Shown piece by piece: positions 28,501 through 34,681 of a DNA stretch of 34,681 nt; within the stretch, counting starts at the first letter, position 1; every line of letters begins with the position of its first letter. The notes beneath the pieces are model-generated. The model was not told the DNA's origin, made no database searches, and saw only the letters and a program-made list of their open reading frames with translations. Origin of the DNA: a virus. The DNA lies in the IMG/VR virus record IMGVR_UViG_3300013129_000014, positions 1 through 34,681 of that record. The stretch is one strand, 5' to 3'. Made by a program: the position numbers and the translations under genes.

Positions 28501-29414
28501 GACAGGGACGACTCCGGATTAGGCACTGTTGGCAAAGGGAATTGAAAGGCATCAAACTGTGTAGATTGGGCAAAGGTCTTGAAAAATACCGTGGCCTTCT
28601 CCATCATGTCCGGATTGTTCAAATTCAAAGCAGGAACATACGAAACGGTGACGCCATCCGTTATTGCACCATAATCCGGCGTAGCGGATGTATCAACTCC
28701 GGATGCCGTTGTAGCATCATACACCCACCGGGATTTTTTGCTGTCGTATGTGAACTCATTACGGACATATCTGGTTTGCAGCCGTTCAAGACGACTTTTT
28801 CGTGCCGTATAGGGCCCCGTAGTCGTATCCCCATTATATCCTCGAGTCAGTTGCAGTGATGTGGGTCCAAGAACAGTTTTAATAGGGAAATTCTGCTGGT
28901 ACCCGTCGCGCTTGATGAAATCTCCAGTAGACACATCCGTGGGAATACCCCAGGTTGTACCCACACCGGTAACCAGGTCACTGCCATTGGTGAATGTAGC
29001 CGTGCCGAAGAAATCATTGGACTTTGGATCCGGCTCAATCAAGTATTCCCGGTTAATGAGGGTCGCATCAAATGGTGTTACCCCTGAAAAACTCGGTTGT
29101 GGATCAATCCACACAGAGGTGGAGTCACGCTGACCTGTAATCGTGAATACGGTGGAGTCGGCAACCAGCATGTCTCCTACCCGCATGCCCGACGTATCGG
29201 AATAACATGGGATATAAAAATTATCCACGTAGGTCGAATCACTGTGAAAGAATCCAGACCCGTCCTGAATATTTCGAGTGGGGTTATACACACCGCCAGT
29301 AAATACAGGACTGGTAGTCGTGGCATTATTGGCCCCATACCGGGCACCCCGAATTTCAAAAGGGGCGAGATCGATAGCCTGGTAGGATAGGATCCTGTCG
29401 ATAGGTGTGGTCAA
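22413..29414 (-). CDS. Giant multidomain baseplate/tail protein (~2333 aa, TTG start)
   Basis: This is the largest gene in the window. The frame is open further upstream, but the likely start is TTG 29414-29412, which overlaps the TGA of the triplicated gene as TTGA and has GGGAAGG five bases upstream; the protein then begins TTPIDRILSYQAIDLAPFEI. The N-terminal 1100 residues are a chain of beta modules, including a GT-x-W module at about 132-193 and a module with VYNATRDATYNISG at about 605-665 that also occurs in the J-like protein. A helical stretch with a Gly/Asn/Ser-rich loop follows (about 1020-1130), then a second GT-x-W module (about 1145-1203), a helical segment around 1395-1460, and about seven degenerate ~90-residue repeats at 1635-2242 anchored on TYPT. 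It ends in a short helical tail (ARLKQAEAILESNQSA). I do not recognise a family; a very long spacer or wedge-to-fibre protein is inferred. Confidence 0.82.
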   Translation of the reverse strand: MTTPIDRILSYQAIDLAPFEIRGARYGANNATTTSPVFTGGVYNPTRNIQDGSGFFHSDSTYVDNFYIPCYSDTSGMRVGDMLVADSTVFTITGQRDSTSVWIDPQPSFSGVTPFDATLINREYLIEPDPKSNDFFGTATFTNGSDLVTGVGTTWGIPTDVSTGDFIKRDGYQQNFPIKTVLGPTSLQLTRGYNGDTTTGPYTARKSRLERLQTRYVRNEFTYDSKKSRWVYDATTASGVDTSATPDYGAITDGVTVSYVPALNLNNPDMMEKATVFFKTFAQSTQFDAFQFPLPTVPNPESSLSVLINNQLQDRYPDGNRDYIVSYSPNPIWEPPLPFDQRQVANLMFLKGAQGTLNSLTTEEGVLPFLGSDNQPISGIMPRSEMVYLDSTVQTWPTDYVVEYNSGIGSYADFTTNEPLVKYVAADRSLLVDMGFSVYLDGTRQKVSFPPQVDDVLLFQPKSGRYKPRTQDRPSAGQEYIFNYMVDGTSIRNKTLNLIPGQTTFRTEFWPVKRDSVMIQDGTNVLLADDDFHISYQTGMVTLFNPAGAGPFLISYIPTSQQINGMSYDGTTSICTAYQTNASVQSASSFTVSIYDTRVDLAASYSGVVSVYNATRDATYNISGVYVNGQMVTLEQDATNLAIGMGSHDDIQVSYKFTSDNLQFAPVTVNYFSLPGGTNQVIFEGVDATAQFPAGCILGLQQPDAQIKYLFFIDSVSYQDPDTAVTLRTQIPEQMVNPIITVSDSTVTFLPVPLSAEPVISGVAFLQFKGPNIHRIFRRDTVIKIGDYVYAVAGTSYDHANRITTVQLASKVVVDVTDPVSLASLEYSDQPLYASGETDLNPVDPIISVIPQPGLILNTDGTSQISFFVDSSALYVQGQVFPFDSSTTLSDISSGLSVIPNVQALVWEPLWPSRKLAPTDGVKYFWKDSSALLYVGRELRFNGTDYTSYTLTPINGILLDHGLVEGDRLNLDYMGQRFMGDTTTSFSLNYFTSLPQKSKVVASYEYDNLDQFYIQALSRRDFFNLVSAPRLKEEAKQLNGNVGQGGEVAGDENSGNSSGGLANDEYRRKDAEIECRVFKDIYDFFSNRVYAYGLEFWAAEGLKLFNNDGMFTNAQQLQATKVYNRIFAQTDYTGMPPLRCNPLTGEMRTNAALFTKGSLDVCGIGTNWSQQLTNGDFIGRGTSNKRYEINQVLSNTHIQLVDSFTEPSTTDTDNGELFAASTLYPFYDDDGHLGAKVNGNRSNNFGLSITGDEFNVYVDGVLKSYTFSYPLVPPLPDPMSIMLWYMFSPPQLTGPQIASTLTSAIGGIKISYEPILSPADPYGYKTALVIRSDSTVNSLIIGPGSANQKLGFTPWATSIGNLDRTGQNPESALLKLEHDHMMGTVAGYSLNEYQDMFAVIEAGFPDRLNRLNFLTQVNEAHSHIVKEANLTALELDRLQKEITATEIIMQEPSITPSYGDATLAHDNAVAMYNATVPANAYNWSIANDWEGKNGDWQWALDFDSTRQFIAGINASSIGVDHTGAGITPIDGQYSFILEVPAGYDRRILNATIDSFDYSPRVYSATDNTEFNGTWSMMDVPYQYSATNQARFNLDESSALFYIIQDSLRPDPTCYTVPTSLGLFWVEDEGSVTKTFPFTTYPKLGDLTRAIDAVPGFGIYSTPNASWYDYTNLTITSGFARFNVQINAGSQSPVFEMVFKPKYHSDTAQLVLSDTTYNLGSYPTLGSIISALPPGYTLVNSIAPDFPSGPFQVIDGIVATGLPGTSIYMNAPSSVFNVKFDLGNPQYEVTGSGVNLYWTDNGAPQILSAFFPVTIGALASALTSPGFMPVLPGFLSADYTYGTIPVVAVSPVPGPGSPVTLMAGPNSPLMSIWTTDTIRALSIDSTALRIDCNAGTFEYLYASYPDINDIVYELTHIPNLHVNLLYDNQSYVYGTLQPQSGTISNIAPGTQINFGGMAPVLTLAFNASNPAFQTTLTNLVLSYTDGTSLRTISKAYSTYPLIQDMTNTISAEAGWDASLTYAAGLYSYSSLKVQGTTSVSGYTPVPLRNTAEALTVYTATPTFSSNVTGITITLPGPTNYPFSYATYPTVNSLSNAIGNTVPGVDASPVYNPAYAFGHLDTTSGSISASGTFIHFDSALPGPLFTVYFDMTNQSYRVDSSGLNIYWNERTDYTGVSLPYTDYTTVLSMKNAINQITGLDATGSPVYNSRRSRAFLDATGSINPDATVYRGLDPCYVVYATIDEKILSDRTDYLLVRDPLVISRYTYLDQTRDPQILRNFANEELLRSTDGGVGDLWTWANNRFNRRQGSEARLKQAEAILESNQSALEINKGLS
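22534..22550 (-). promoter_or_regulatory. Ribosome-binding region for the 86-residue overlapping gene
   Basis: The minus strand reads GGAGGGGTGGGGGATTT directly before ATG 22533-22531. GGAGG lies 12 bases from the start and GGGGGA 3 bases from it. It lies inside the giant gene, where it codes for ordinary residues (GGVGDL). Confidence 0.5.
22690..24510 (-). repeat. About seven tandem ~90-residue protein repeats in the giant gene
   Basis: Each unit starts near a (T/S/A)-(T/S)-Y-P-x motif followed by a short helix with an (A/T)-I pair, then D/N-rich strands and a conserved end such as SGLNIYW or SGVNLYW. Anchors seen in order are TTYPKLGDL, GSYPTLGSI, FFPVTIGAL, ASYPDINDI, STYPLIQDM, ATYPTVNSL and TDYTTVLSM. 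The DNA copies have diverged, so this is an old duplication. Confidence 0.65.
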
Positions 29415-30019
29415 ACGAACCTTCCCGTTCCTGGTGCCGTAGGTATTGTGACAGTCCCGGCCGGGGGCGGGGCTGCGGCACCGATATCTGTTATTGATAC
29501 CGTGGCTACTGTAAGAATATGCGTACAAATGCCAAAGGCAATGGCGCCGGCCAAGGCAGAGAGTTTCGACCCAGAGATGACCTTACCGGCACACTGAGCC
29601 ACAATGATTCCCTGAAGAATCGTAGGAACCAACCCGAGGATCTTCCCCGTGCCACTGCCGGGTCCAGCCCCTATAATAGTCCCCTGCATTATGACAGTAT
29701 TAAGGGCATTACAGACTCCAAAGGCCACGGACTCACATAGTTTCTGAGTGTCTCGTCCGGAGATTCCCGAGGCCGCGGCCTTTCCCACCATAAGTGAGGA
29801 CATGGCAGATGGGTTGACCCCTACTACACGACCGATTTGAGTCCCTGAACCAGGACCGAGGGCCTGGTTGGTACTGGTGACTGTGGACGCGGAAAGAATG
29901 TATTGACTGGCGGCCTGACTGATAGCTGATGCAAGGGACCCAGACTTACTTCCAGTGATACTCTTGGAAGCAGCCTTTCCCTGCATCAAACCCTGCATTG
30001 CCGTTGGAATTAAAGGCAT
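29411..30019 (-). CDS. Internally triplicated small protein next to the spike gene (202 aa)
   Basis: Three related units of about 62-65 residues follow each other. Each has a (P)-x(2)-(M/L)-x(2)-(L/I)-(M/I) start, a GKAAS or similar turn, an (I)-(S/T)-G-(S/R) motif, and a small-residue helix (SAISQAASQYILSA, ESVAFGVCNALNT, GAIAFGICTHILT). Units one and two are followed by a glycine linker GPGSGT-x(2)-G. The C-terminus is a Pro/Thr/Ala-rich tail. Alanine and glycine content is very high and the helices are hydrophobic. The family is not known to me. It starts one base after the spike gene's stop. Spikes are trimeric, so a pseudo-threefold monomer placed at the hub or the spike tip is an attractive but unproven idea. 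Confidence 0.75.
   Translation of the reverse strand: MPLIPTAMQGLMQGKAASKSITGSKSGSLASAISQAASQYILSASTVTSTNQALGPGSGTQIGRVVGVNPSAMSSLMVGKAAASGISGRDTQKLCESVAFGVCNALNTVIMQGTIIGAGPGSGTGKILGLVPTILQGIIVAQCAGKVISGSKLSALAGAIAFGICTHILTVATVSITDIGAAAPPPAGTVTIPTAPGTGRFV
29420..29426 (-). promoter_or_regulatory. Ribosome-binding site that fixes the TTG start of the giant gene
   Basis: GGGAAGG on the minus strand stands five bases before TTG 29414-29412. No ATG or GTG is available nearby in this frame. Confidence 0.55.
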
Positions 30020-30020
30020 G

Positions 30021-31976
30021 TTATGCTATTCCCACTTTTGTACTGCCTTTTAATGGGGCCCCCGTAATAAAATCTTGATGTGACGGAATACCGGGCATTC
30101 CTGTAATAGCTCCTCCAAACGGTGCGCCATTACCAAGTTTTACAATAGGGCTTTCAATAACCGATTGCATGGATCCTTTTAACGTGGCCATACCAACGGC
30201 GGACATGGCCAAGGAGGTAGCGGAGTTCTTCATTTCAATACCACCAACACCATCAATACTGGTTTTAAAGGAACCGGTCAAAACGGTGTTTTTTATTGAC
30301 CCCACTTTAACATCATGTGCCACGTCCCCCGCCGTTAAATTGACCATATACCCACCCACCCCCGTGATTGATTTTTTGATGTCCCCCAAGGTCACTTCCA
30401 TCTCATAATTTCCCAGAGTAATGGACTTTTTCTGCTTCCCGAATTTTTCCTGCATTTCCTTCATCACAGTTACGGTCTTTACCCCGGACACGTTCTGAGA
30501 ATAATCCGACTGAAATGTACTGGACACGGAACCGGTCACAATTTCCGTTTTCAGACCCCGAACAGTCAGGGTCATCCCATTATCGGTGATTATCTGATTT
30601 CCCGCTATACTCGTGACCACATCCCCGGTGAATTTTTCCACCTTGGATATACCAGCATCATTCTTTCCATAGGTTTCCGAAACACTTCCAGCCGCATTAA
30701 TCTCAAGACTCGTTCCGCCACGAGTAGTATTATGGGCGCCGAGGTCCCAGATGACGCCACCCTTTGCAGTCAAATTCCAAGAGTTGCCGCTATCCCCATC
30801 CGGGCCCCAGATTTCCTTGAGATTGCCTTGGGCCAGAATCGACATTGACCGGCCGGTTCCAAGAGGATTGGCCTTGGACGCAGCCAGGTTTACATGCCAA
30901 TGGCCCTCTTTATCCACCCCAAGAAATGTTGAGCTCTTAAATTGAAGAGCCCAGGCAAGCCCAAGGATCATGGGCCCGTCGATCCCACTCTGGTTCTTGG
31001 TTGTTGCCAGATAAAAAGAACCTGCCGTATCCGAGGGGCTTTTAAATAGAATCGGACGTAAAGGGCGGGCATACTTTGAGATGTCTCGAGGATCCGCCCC
31101 TATCATATTCCCCAGATACATCGACACGGCGGGGTTACGTAAAGAGGCCTGCTCAGAATTAATCTCGTTAAAGTCCGGCTGACCATTTCCTACATCATCG
31201 ACGTCAACCCTGTACTCCGTGAAATACTGCGTATTAAGATCTGGCGGTTTTCCAGTACCACCATTCGTCGTCACATAGAAGATGTCCTTCATATCCTTGG
31301 TAGTAAATGGGGTAATAAAGGAACCAGGAATGAGGGTACCATCGGGATTGTAGAGATTATTTGAGGCATTTCGAACTGCAGGGCCCAAGGCAATAGACGC
31401 CCCGTCAGCAAATTGATAGTTATGTATTGCCGTTTGAATGATTGCCCGGTCACCGCTGCGTATGAGAATGGCATCCTTGTAGTCATTGAAAAGTTCCACA
31501 TTGTGATTGATAAAGAGGCCCCCGCCAACTGGGGACGTCATTTGCATATCACCAGGGAACATTCTGCGATGACTATACTGGATCTGATTCAGGTCTTCAG
31601 TGGGAATCGCATCTGGCATGATTTGTACTAGATCATGAGCCATTGCATGTAGGAGGCCTGATGGAACCATCGACAATAAATAAGGTTTAGGAGTTCCACC
31701 GGTCTCCGCGAAACCAAAAATTCCTATGCTGTACTCTTCCGGAAAAGCACCAATTATACCCGCAGGACCCATATAGGCAAAGGAAAGGGGGACATTATCT
31801 CTGGCTCCATTTTCAAAGAGCCATTCCACGGTCATTTCATATCGGTCGGGGTTCACATGAAGAATTCGACCCAAACGAATATGAAAATACCGCTGCATTT
31901 TCTGGGAAGGGCGATCCCTATCCAATGCCCCGGGGAGTTTCTCCCCTTTATGGTAGATATTTGAACTGAAGGCCAT
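30021..31976 (-). CDS. Central baseplate spike protein, gp5-like without lysozyme domain (651 aa)
   Basis: The N-terminal part has an OB-fold-like region (RLGRILHVNPDRYEMTVEWL near 33-52, followed by GIFGFAETGG). The C-terminal third is a run of short Thr/Gly/Val/Ser strands of the triple-stranded beta-helix type (SVSSTFQSDYSQNVSGVKTV, ITLGNYEMEVTLGDIKKSI). It ends PSHQDFITGAPLKGSTKVGI, a pattern like the C-termini of many phage spike and VgrG-like proteins. No lysozyme domain is seen between, unlike T4 gp5. The spike is the membrane-piercing needle under the hub. Its ATG overlaps the hub gene's stop as TAATG, and the hub-spike order fits known baseplate operons. Confidence 0.82.
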   Translation of the reverse strand: MAFSSNIYHKGEKLPGALDRDRPSQKMQRYFHIRLGRILHVNPDRYEMTVEWLFENGARDNVPLSFAYMGPAGIIGAFPEEYSIGIFGFAETGGTPKPYLLSMVPSGLLHAMAHDLVQIMPDAIPTEDLNQIQYSHRRMFPGDMQMTSPVGGGLFINHNVELFNDYKDAILIRSGDRAIIQTAIHNYQFADGASIALGPAVRNASNNLYNPDGTLIPGSFITPFTTKDMKDIFYVTTNGGTGKPPDLNTQYFTEYRVDVDDVGNGQPDFNEINSEQASLRNPAVSMYLGNMIGADPRDISKYARPLRPILFKSPSDTAGSFYLATTKNQSGIDGPMILGLAWALQFKSSTFLGVDKEGHWHVNLAASKANPLGTGRSMSILAQGNLKEIWGPDGDSGNSWNLTAKGGVIWDLGAHNTTRGGTSLEINAAGSVSETYGKNDAGISKVEKFTGDVVTSIAGNQIITDNGMTLTVRGLKTEIVTGSVSSTFQSDYSQNVSGVKTVTVMKEMQEKFGKQKKSITLGNYEMEVTLGDIKKSITGVGGYMVNLTAGDVAHDVKVGSIKNTVLTGSFKTSIDGVGGIEMKNSATSLAMSAVGMATLKGSMQSVIESPIVKLGNGAPFGGAITGMPGIPSHQDFITGAPLKGSTKVGIA

Positions 31977-34210
31977 TATTGTGGTGATCCTATATTTGCG
32001 GTGGTTTTCGTGTTGGATTTACCCCTTGGAGAATTTGAACCAGGGGCTATCGTGGTAGCGGTATTATTCGGGTCAATCGTTTTATTCTGAATGCCATTTT
32101 GTGTTGATACCTGATTGGGCTGGGATGCCGTTCCTTGCTGTGTACTCTCAGTTGCAGGAAGATCCTTCTTTACCCCGGAAACAAGATTAGTACTTTTTCC
32201 AAGATACCCAGGGACAATACCTTCGTCGCTCTGTGCAACTGATCCTTTGAAATTGAATAGACTTGACATTCTTGCACTTTCCATACCTGCCCCGGATGAA
32301 ATGTTTTCCGTCGGGGTCTCCGGAACAGAAACATCAGAACCAATAAATTTAGGATTCACTCCACGACCGTATGAGAAAGCTCCAATAACCCTGTATCCTA
32401 ATTCATCTGAATAGGGGAGGGCTTCAGGGGTAGCCGTTTTGATCTTCTCATTTGGGACGATTTTATACAGACCTCGAGTAGTTCCTGGAGCAAGACCCTC
32501 CATAAGATCCTGAGCCTTGGCTTGATCAGAAGTAAGGTCAAAGATATCCGGGGGGTTAGAGGGATCCTTTTTGTTTAAAATAGCAGCATCATACTGCCAC
32601 ACAAGGTTTGCCTGAGGCCCGGTCCATTTATTGTTTACAAACCGAAAAGCTCTGCGACGCTCCCCCATAAAACTCATCGAAGTCGTACAGCTTCCACCAT
32701 AATCAAAAGTATGGTTTATTGATTTCACATAATGGTAAGAATCACGGTGCCGTACATAGATTGGATACCCCAATCGAATTTCTGGCCGCCCCGGAACTGT
32801 TATGGATCCGTTATATGCCGAAGCATTAATTGTCCCGAGCTCGCCCATTGCAAGGGTACGTGCAATATTTGGGTTCTGAATAAAGTCATAATTTTTCTGA
32901 AAATACCGTACACCATATTTTTGCGTCAGCTCCACGTCCATGTAAAACCCAGGTTTTCTGGGTACATCGGAACTTTTCAAAGCCACGTCCATGGGCAGGG
33001 AGACTTCCATGACTGTTTTAATCTGATCAGAATCCACATTAAAAGAACAATTGATTATATCATGCGGCTCAAATTCATAGGGCTGAATACCTTTGACATT
33101 TATATTGTAAAAGGGCGGTTTAAAAATGAAGTTTCCATTAAAATCCTGGAAAAATTCAAAATTGATCCGGTTTTTTACTTCCGTGGCAATATCCAGCTTA
33201 GTCATCGTCTCAGCACTCTGAAAGGTCCCCATGTTATTATAATCGAAATAGGGCATAAATTTATTAATCAGACCATCTTCCGCTATATCCAAATCGAATC
33301 GATCCAAGTCATCTCTTTGAACGGCCTTTTTTGCTCTAGAGTTTCCCGTAGATGTCCCATTGGAATCCGCGGTTTTTGGGTACTCACGAACACCTTTATT
33401 GTTTACTGGATTACCGGATAAACCGTACATTTTGAGTAATCCGCCGAGACCACCCGCAAAACGCTCCCGCCAATATGCAGTGATTCCTTGAACCTGCTTT
33501 TCAAACAATTTTGTAGGATAAAAAGACTGTAAAGGCGTCAGCTGTACAAGCCACGTCGGCGATACGAAATCACTCATCCCCATGTCTTTGAACATCCGCC
33601 AAATAATTTCATACGGAGTGGCCCGTTCAAATATGGTTTTGCACGGCGTTAGAAGTTGGCCGGCTGCAGGACCACCACCCGCAGCAACCTGACTAGCTGG
33701 GGTTGGATGAACCGTAATTGTCGACATCCCCCACCAATGAAGCATGTCCGAACAGTTCAGTGTAACTTTCCAAACGCCCCCTGAAAAATTTTCCTCTATG
33801 CCTGTAATGAACCCCCAGAACACCGGGTAGTACCTGGGTTGATTATCTACCATGAAACGGCCCTTCATATAGATCTTCACTTCCATCATCGGAGTGAAAA
33901 CAGAGAATCGCTGCATACCGTCTTCTGTAACAAAGGGCACCCAATAATTGGATTTTTCATTATATATCGGGGTTTGAACTTCAATGGATGCGGTATTTCC
34001 CCCTGGGGTATCGATCGTAGCCTGAATATTAACTGATGTAATTCCATCATTGAAGTTCAGATTCGTGTCTTTACCCGCAACCGGAGCAATGATCGTTGAT
34101 TGGAGACTTCCCCCAATGTAGACCAGCACATCAGGGGCAAGTTTAATTACCCCGCGATTTTTGAATTCGTCCGCAGTAAATAACCCGGAGTTTTTAAATG
34201 CTGTATTCAT
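31976..34210 (-). CDS. Baseplate hub protein, gp27/gpD/XkdQ-like (744 aa)
   Basis: The N-terminal ~180 residues form a beta region with FWGFITGIEENFSGGVWKVT near 130-150 and a following (L)-NCSDMLHWW segment, a pattern found in tail hub proteins of the gp27/gpD type, where the domain forms the ring at the end of the tail tube. The middle holds helices and a beta domain with VSLPMDVALK and, further on, (P)GRPEIRLGYPIYVRHRDSYH followed by VKSINHTFDYGGSCTTSMSF, the usual final hub strands. The last ~90 residues are a Gln/Asn/Ser/Thr-rich, low-complexity tail that is probably disordered. The spike gene follows directly, which supports the call. ATGA overlap with the upstream gene. The exact family is not certain, but the hub role is well supported by motif plus context. 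Confidence 0.75.
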   Translation of the reverse strand: MNTAFKNSGLFTADEFKNRGVIKLAPDVLVYIGGSLQSTIIAPVAGKDTNLNFNDGITSVNIQATIDTPGGNTASIEVQTPIYNEKSNYWVPFVTEDGMQRFSVFTPMMEVKIYMKGRFMVDNQPRYYPVFWGFITGIEENFSGGVWKVTLNCSDMLHWWGMSTITVHPTPASQVAAGGGPAAGQLLTPCKTIFERATPYEIIWRMFKDMGMSDFVSPTWLVQLTPLQSFYPTKLFEKQVQGITAYWRERFAGGLGGLLKMYGLSGNPVNNKGVREYPKTADSNGTSTGNSRAKKAVQRDDLDRFDLDIAEDGLINKFMPYFDYNNMGTFQSAETMTKLDIATEVKNRINFEFFQDFNGNFIFKPPFYNINVKGIQPYEFEPHDIINCSFNVDSDQIKTVMEVSLPMDVALKSSDVPRKPGFYMDVELTQKYGVRYFQKNYDFIQNPNIARTLAMGELGTINASAYNGSITVPGRPEIRLGYPIYVRHRDSYHYVKSINHTFDYGGSCTTSMSFMGERRRAFRFVNNKWTGPQANLVWQYDAAILNKKDPSNPPDIFDLTSDQAKAQDLMEGLAPGTTRGLYKIVPNEKIKTATPEALPYSDELGYRVIGAFSYGRGVNPKFIGSDVSVPETPTENISSGAGMESARMSSLFNFKGSVAQSDEGIVPGYLGKSTNLVSGVKKDLPATESTQQGTASQPNQVSTQNGIQNKTIDPNNTATTIAPGSNSPRGKSNTKTTANIGSPQ

Positions 34211-34681
34211 GATAGAGTATTCTCAGGGGGATCATAGGAACTTGATTTTGTCATAGTGACCACCGAGGTCGAGTCACTTGGAATTGGAAGAAAGTGCCCC
34301 CGGACGTCCCTGTAATTTGTAGACAAGGTACTGCAAATAAATTCAAAATTATAGGACATTTGAAAAGGCGATGCCGCATCATTGTCTAACGTAAACGTAT
34401 TAAAGTGTCCGTTATAAATATCCCCATCCCAGGAAAGTTCAATTCCACGAACAATGCTGATTTGACGGCCGATGAAATTATTCTGGTTCGTATTGGGTTT
34501 GGTGATGTCTTCAAACTGGTAACCGTTATTCCGATAAACGGCGGTCAATCCCAAGAGATTGTGAAAGGCCAGAGATGACCTTGATGTTACTTGAGCGAGG
34601 CCCTCGGACGTCGTCATAAAAGCGGCTGTTTTTCCAGTAGCAGAGAGCATGTCCTGATTAGGACCCCAAGGCTGGATAATA
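34207..34681 (-). CDS. Tail/baseplate protein, C-terminal part (5' end cut by window edge)
   Basis: The frame is open to the right edge, so the ATG at 34650 is probably internal; the residues before it (IIQPWGPNQD) read as normal protein. About 158 residues are visible. The segment has strands with an FNTFTLDNDAASPFQMSYNF stretch ahead of a final acidic/serine-rich tail, a shape seen in tail-tube-terminal or hub-adjacent proteins. I cannot name the family. It overlaps the hub gene as ATGA and is the first gene of the minus-strand run within the window. Confidence 0.65.
   Translation of the reverse strand, partial: IIQPWGPNQDMLSATGKTAAFMTTSEGLAQVTSRSSLAFHNLLGLTAVYRNNGYQFEDITKPNTNQNNFIGRQISIVRGIELSWDGDIYNGHFNTFTLDNDAASPFQMSYNFEFICSTLSTNYRDVRGHFLPIPSDSTSVVTMTKSSSYDPPENTLS

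Noticed and set aside
22413-29528. The full open frame of the giant gene, starting at TTG 29528
   Set aside because: The extra N-terminus lies inside the triplicated gene, reads as a low-quality Arg/Ser/Tyr-rich sequence, and lacks a ribosome-binding site; TTG 29414 has one and overlaps the stop of the previous gene.
32732-33421. A 229-codon open frame on the plus strand
   Set aside because: It is antisense to the hub gene, Ile/His/Arg-rich in the way shadow frames are, and has no known motif.
1-34681. tRNA genes, CRISPR arrays, insertion sequences or attachment sites
   Set aside because: I saw no cloverleaf, no spaced short direct repeats, no transposase or integrase motif, and gene packing leaves almost no non-coding room.

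Overview
The window is a dense late-gene segment of a large contractile-tailed bacteriophage (myovirus type, probably a large or 'jumbo' genome). The evidence is a run of sixteen co-directional minus-strand genes coding mostly for very large beta-rich virion proteins. Several can be matched to baseplate parts: a hub protein (gp27/gpD-like), a central spike (gp5-like, without lysozyme), a gp25/W-like wedge protein and a gp6/J-like wedge protein. I see no integrase, tRNA, rRNA, insertion sequence or CRISPR array. The host cannot be named from this sequence.

Layout. Minus strand, read from the right edge leftwards: a 5'-truncated tail protein (34681-34207), the hub (34210-31976), the spike (31976-30021), an internally triplicated small protein (30019-29411), a giant ~2333-residue protein starting at a TTG (29414-22413), a small gene overlapping its 3' end (22533-22273), a helix/Fn3-like protein (22286-20577), a coiled-coil protein (20567-19068), the gp25-like wedge (19034-18303), the gp6/J-like wedge (18303-15136), a 1347-residue protein carrying an inserted seven-bladed propeller (15125-11082), a 120-residue protein (11079-10717), an 1183-residue wedge candidate (10717-7166), an 82-bp gap with a promoter-like sequence, then 195-, 293- and 997-residue proteins and a final 218-residue gene with a likely -1 frameshift extension. 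Almost all junctions are TAATG or ATGA/TTGA overlaps or gaps of a few bases, so this looks like one translationally coupled transcription unit with perhaps one internal promoter.

Plus strand, at the left edge: the C-terminal part of a repeat-containing tail fibre (2-652) and a fused nucleoside-deoxyribosyltransferase-like/Nudix enzyme (682-1854). The two strands converge on a perfect 11-bp inverted repeat at 1834-1865.

How the parts fit: hub + spike (+ triplicated protein) would form the central baseplate; gp25-like, gp6/J-like and the 1183-residue protein would form the wedges (compare the P2 order W-J-I); the propeller protein and its propeller-less paralogue (997 aa) are probably peripheral baseplate or fibre-attachment proteins. 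Many of these proteins are built from a few shared beta modules that recur between genes. The most notable observations are the slippery heptamer T TTA AAT that would add a 48-residue tail to the last minus-strand gene, the Ycf48-like propeller inserted into one of two paralogues, the sevenfold ~90-residue repeat in the giant protein, and the NDT-Nudix fusion enzyme.
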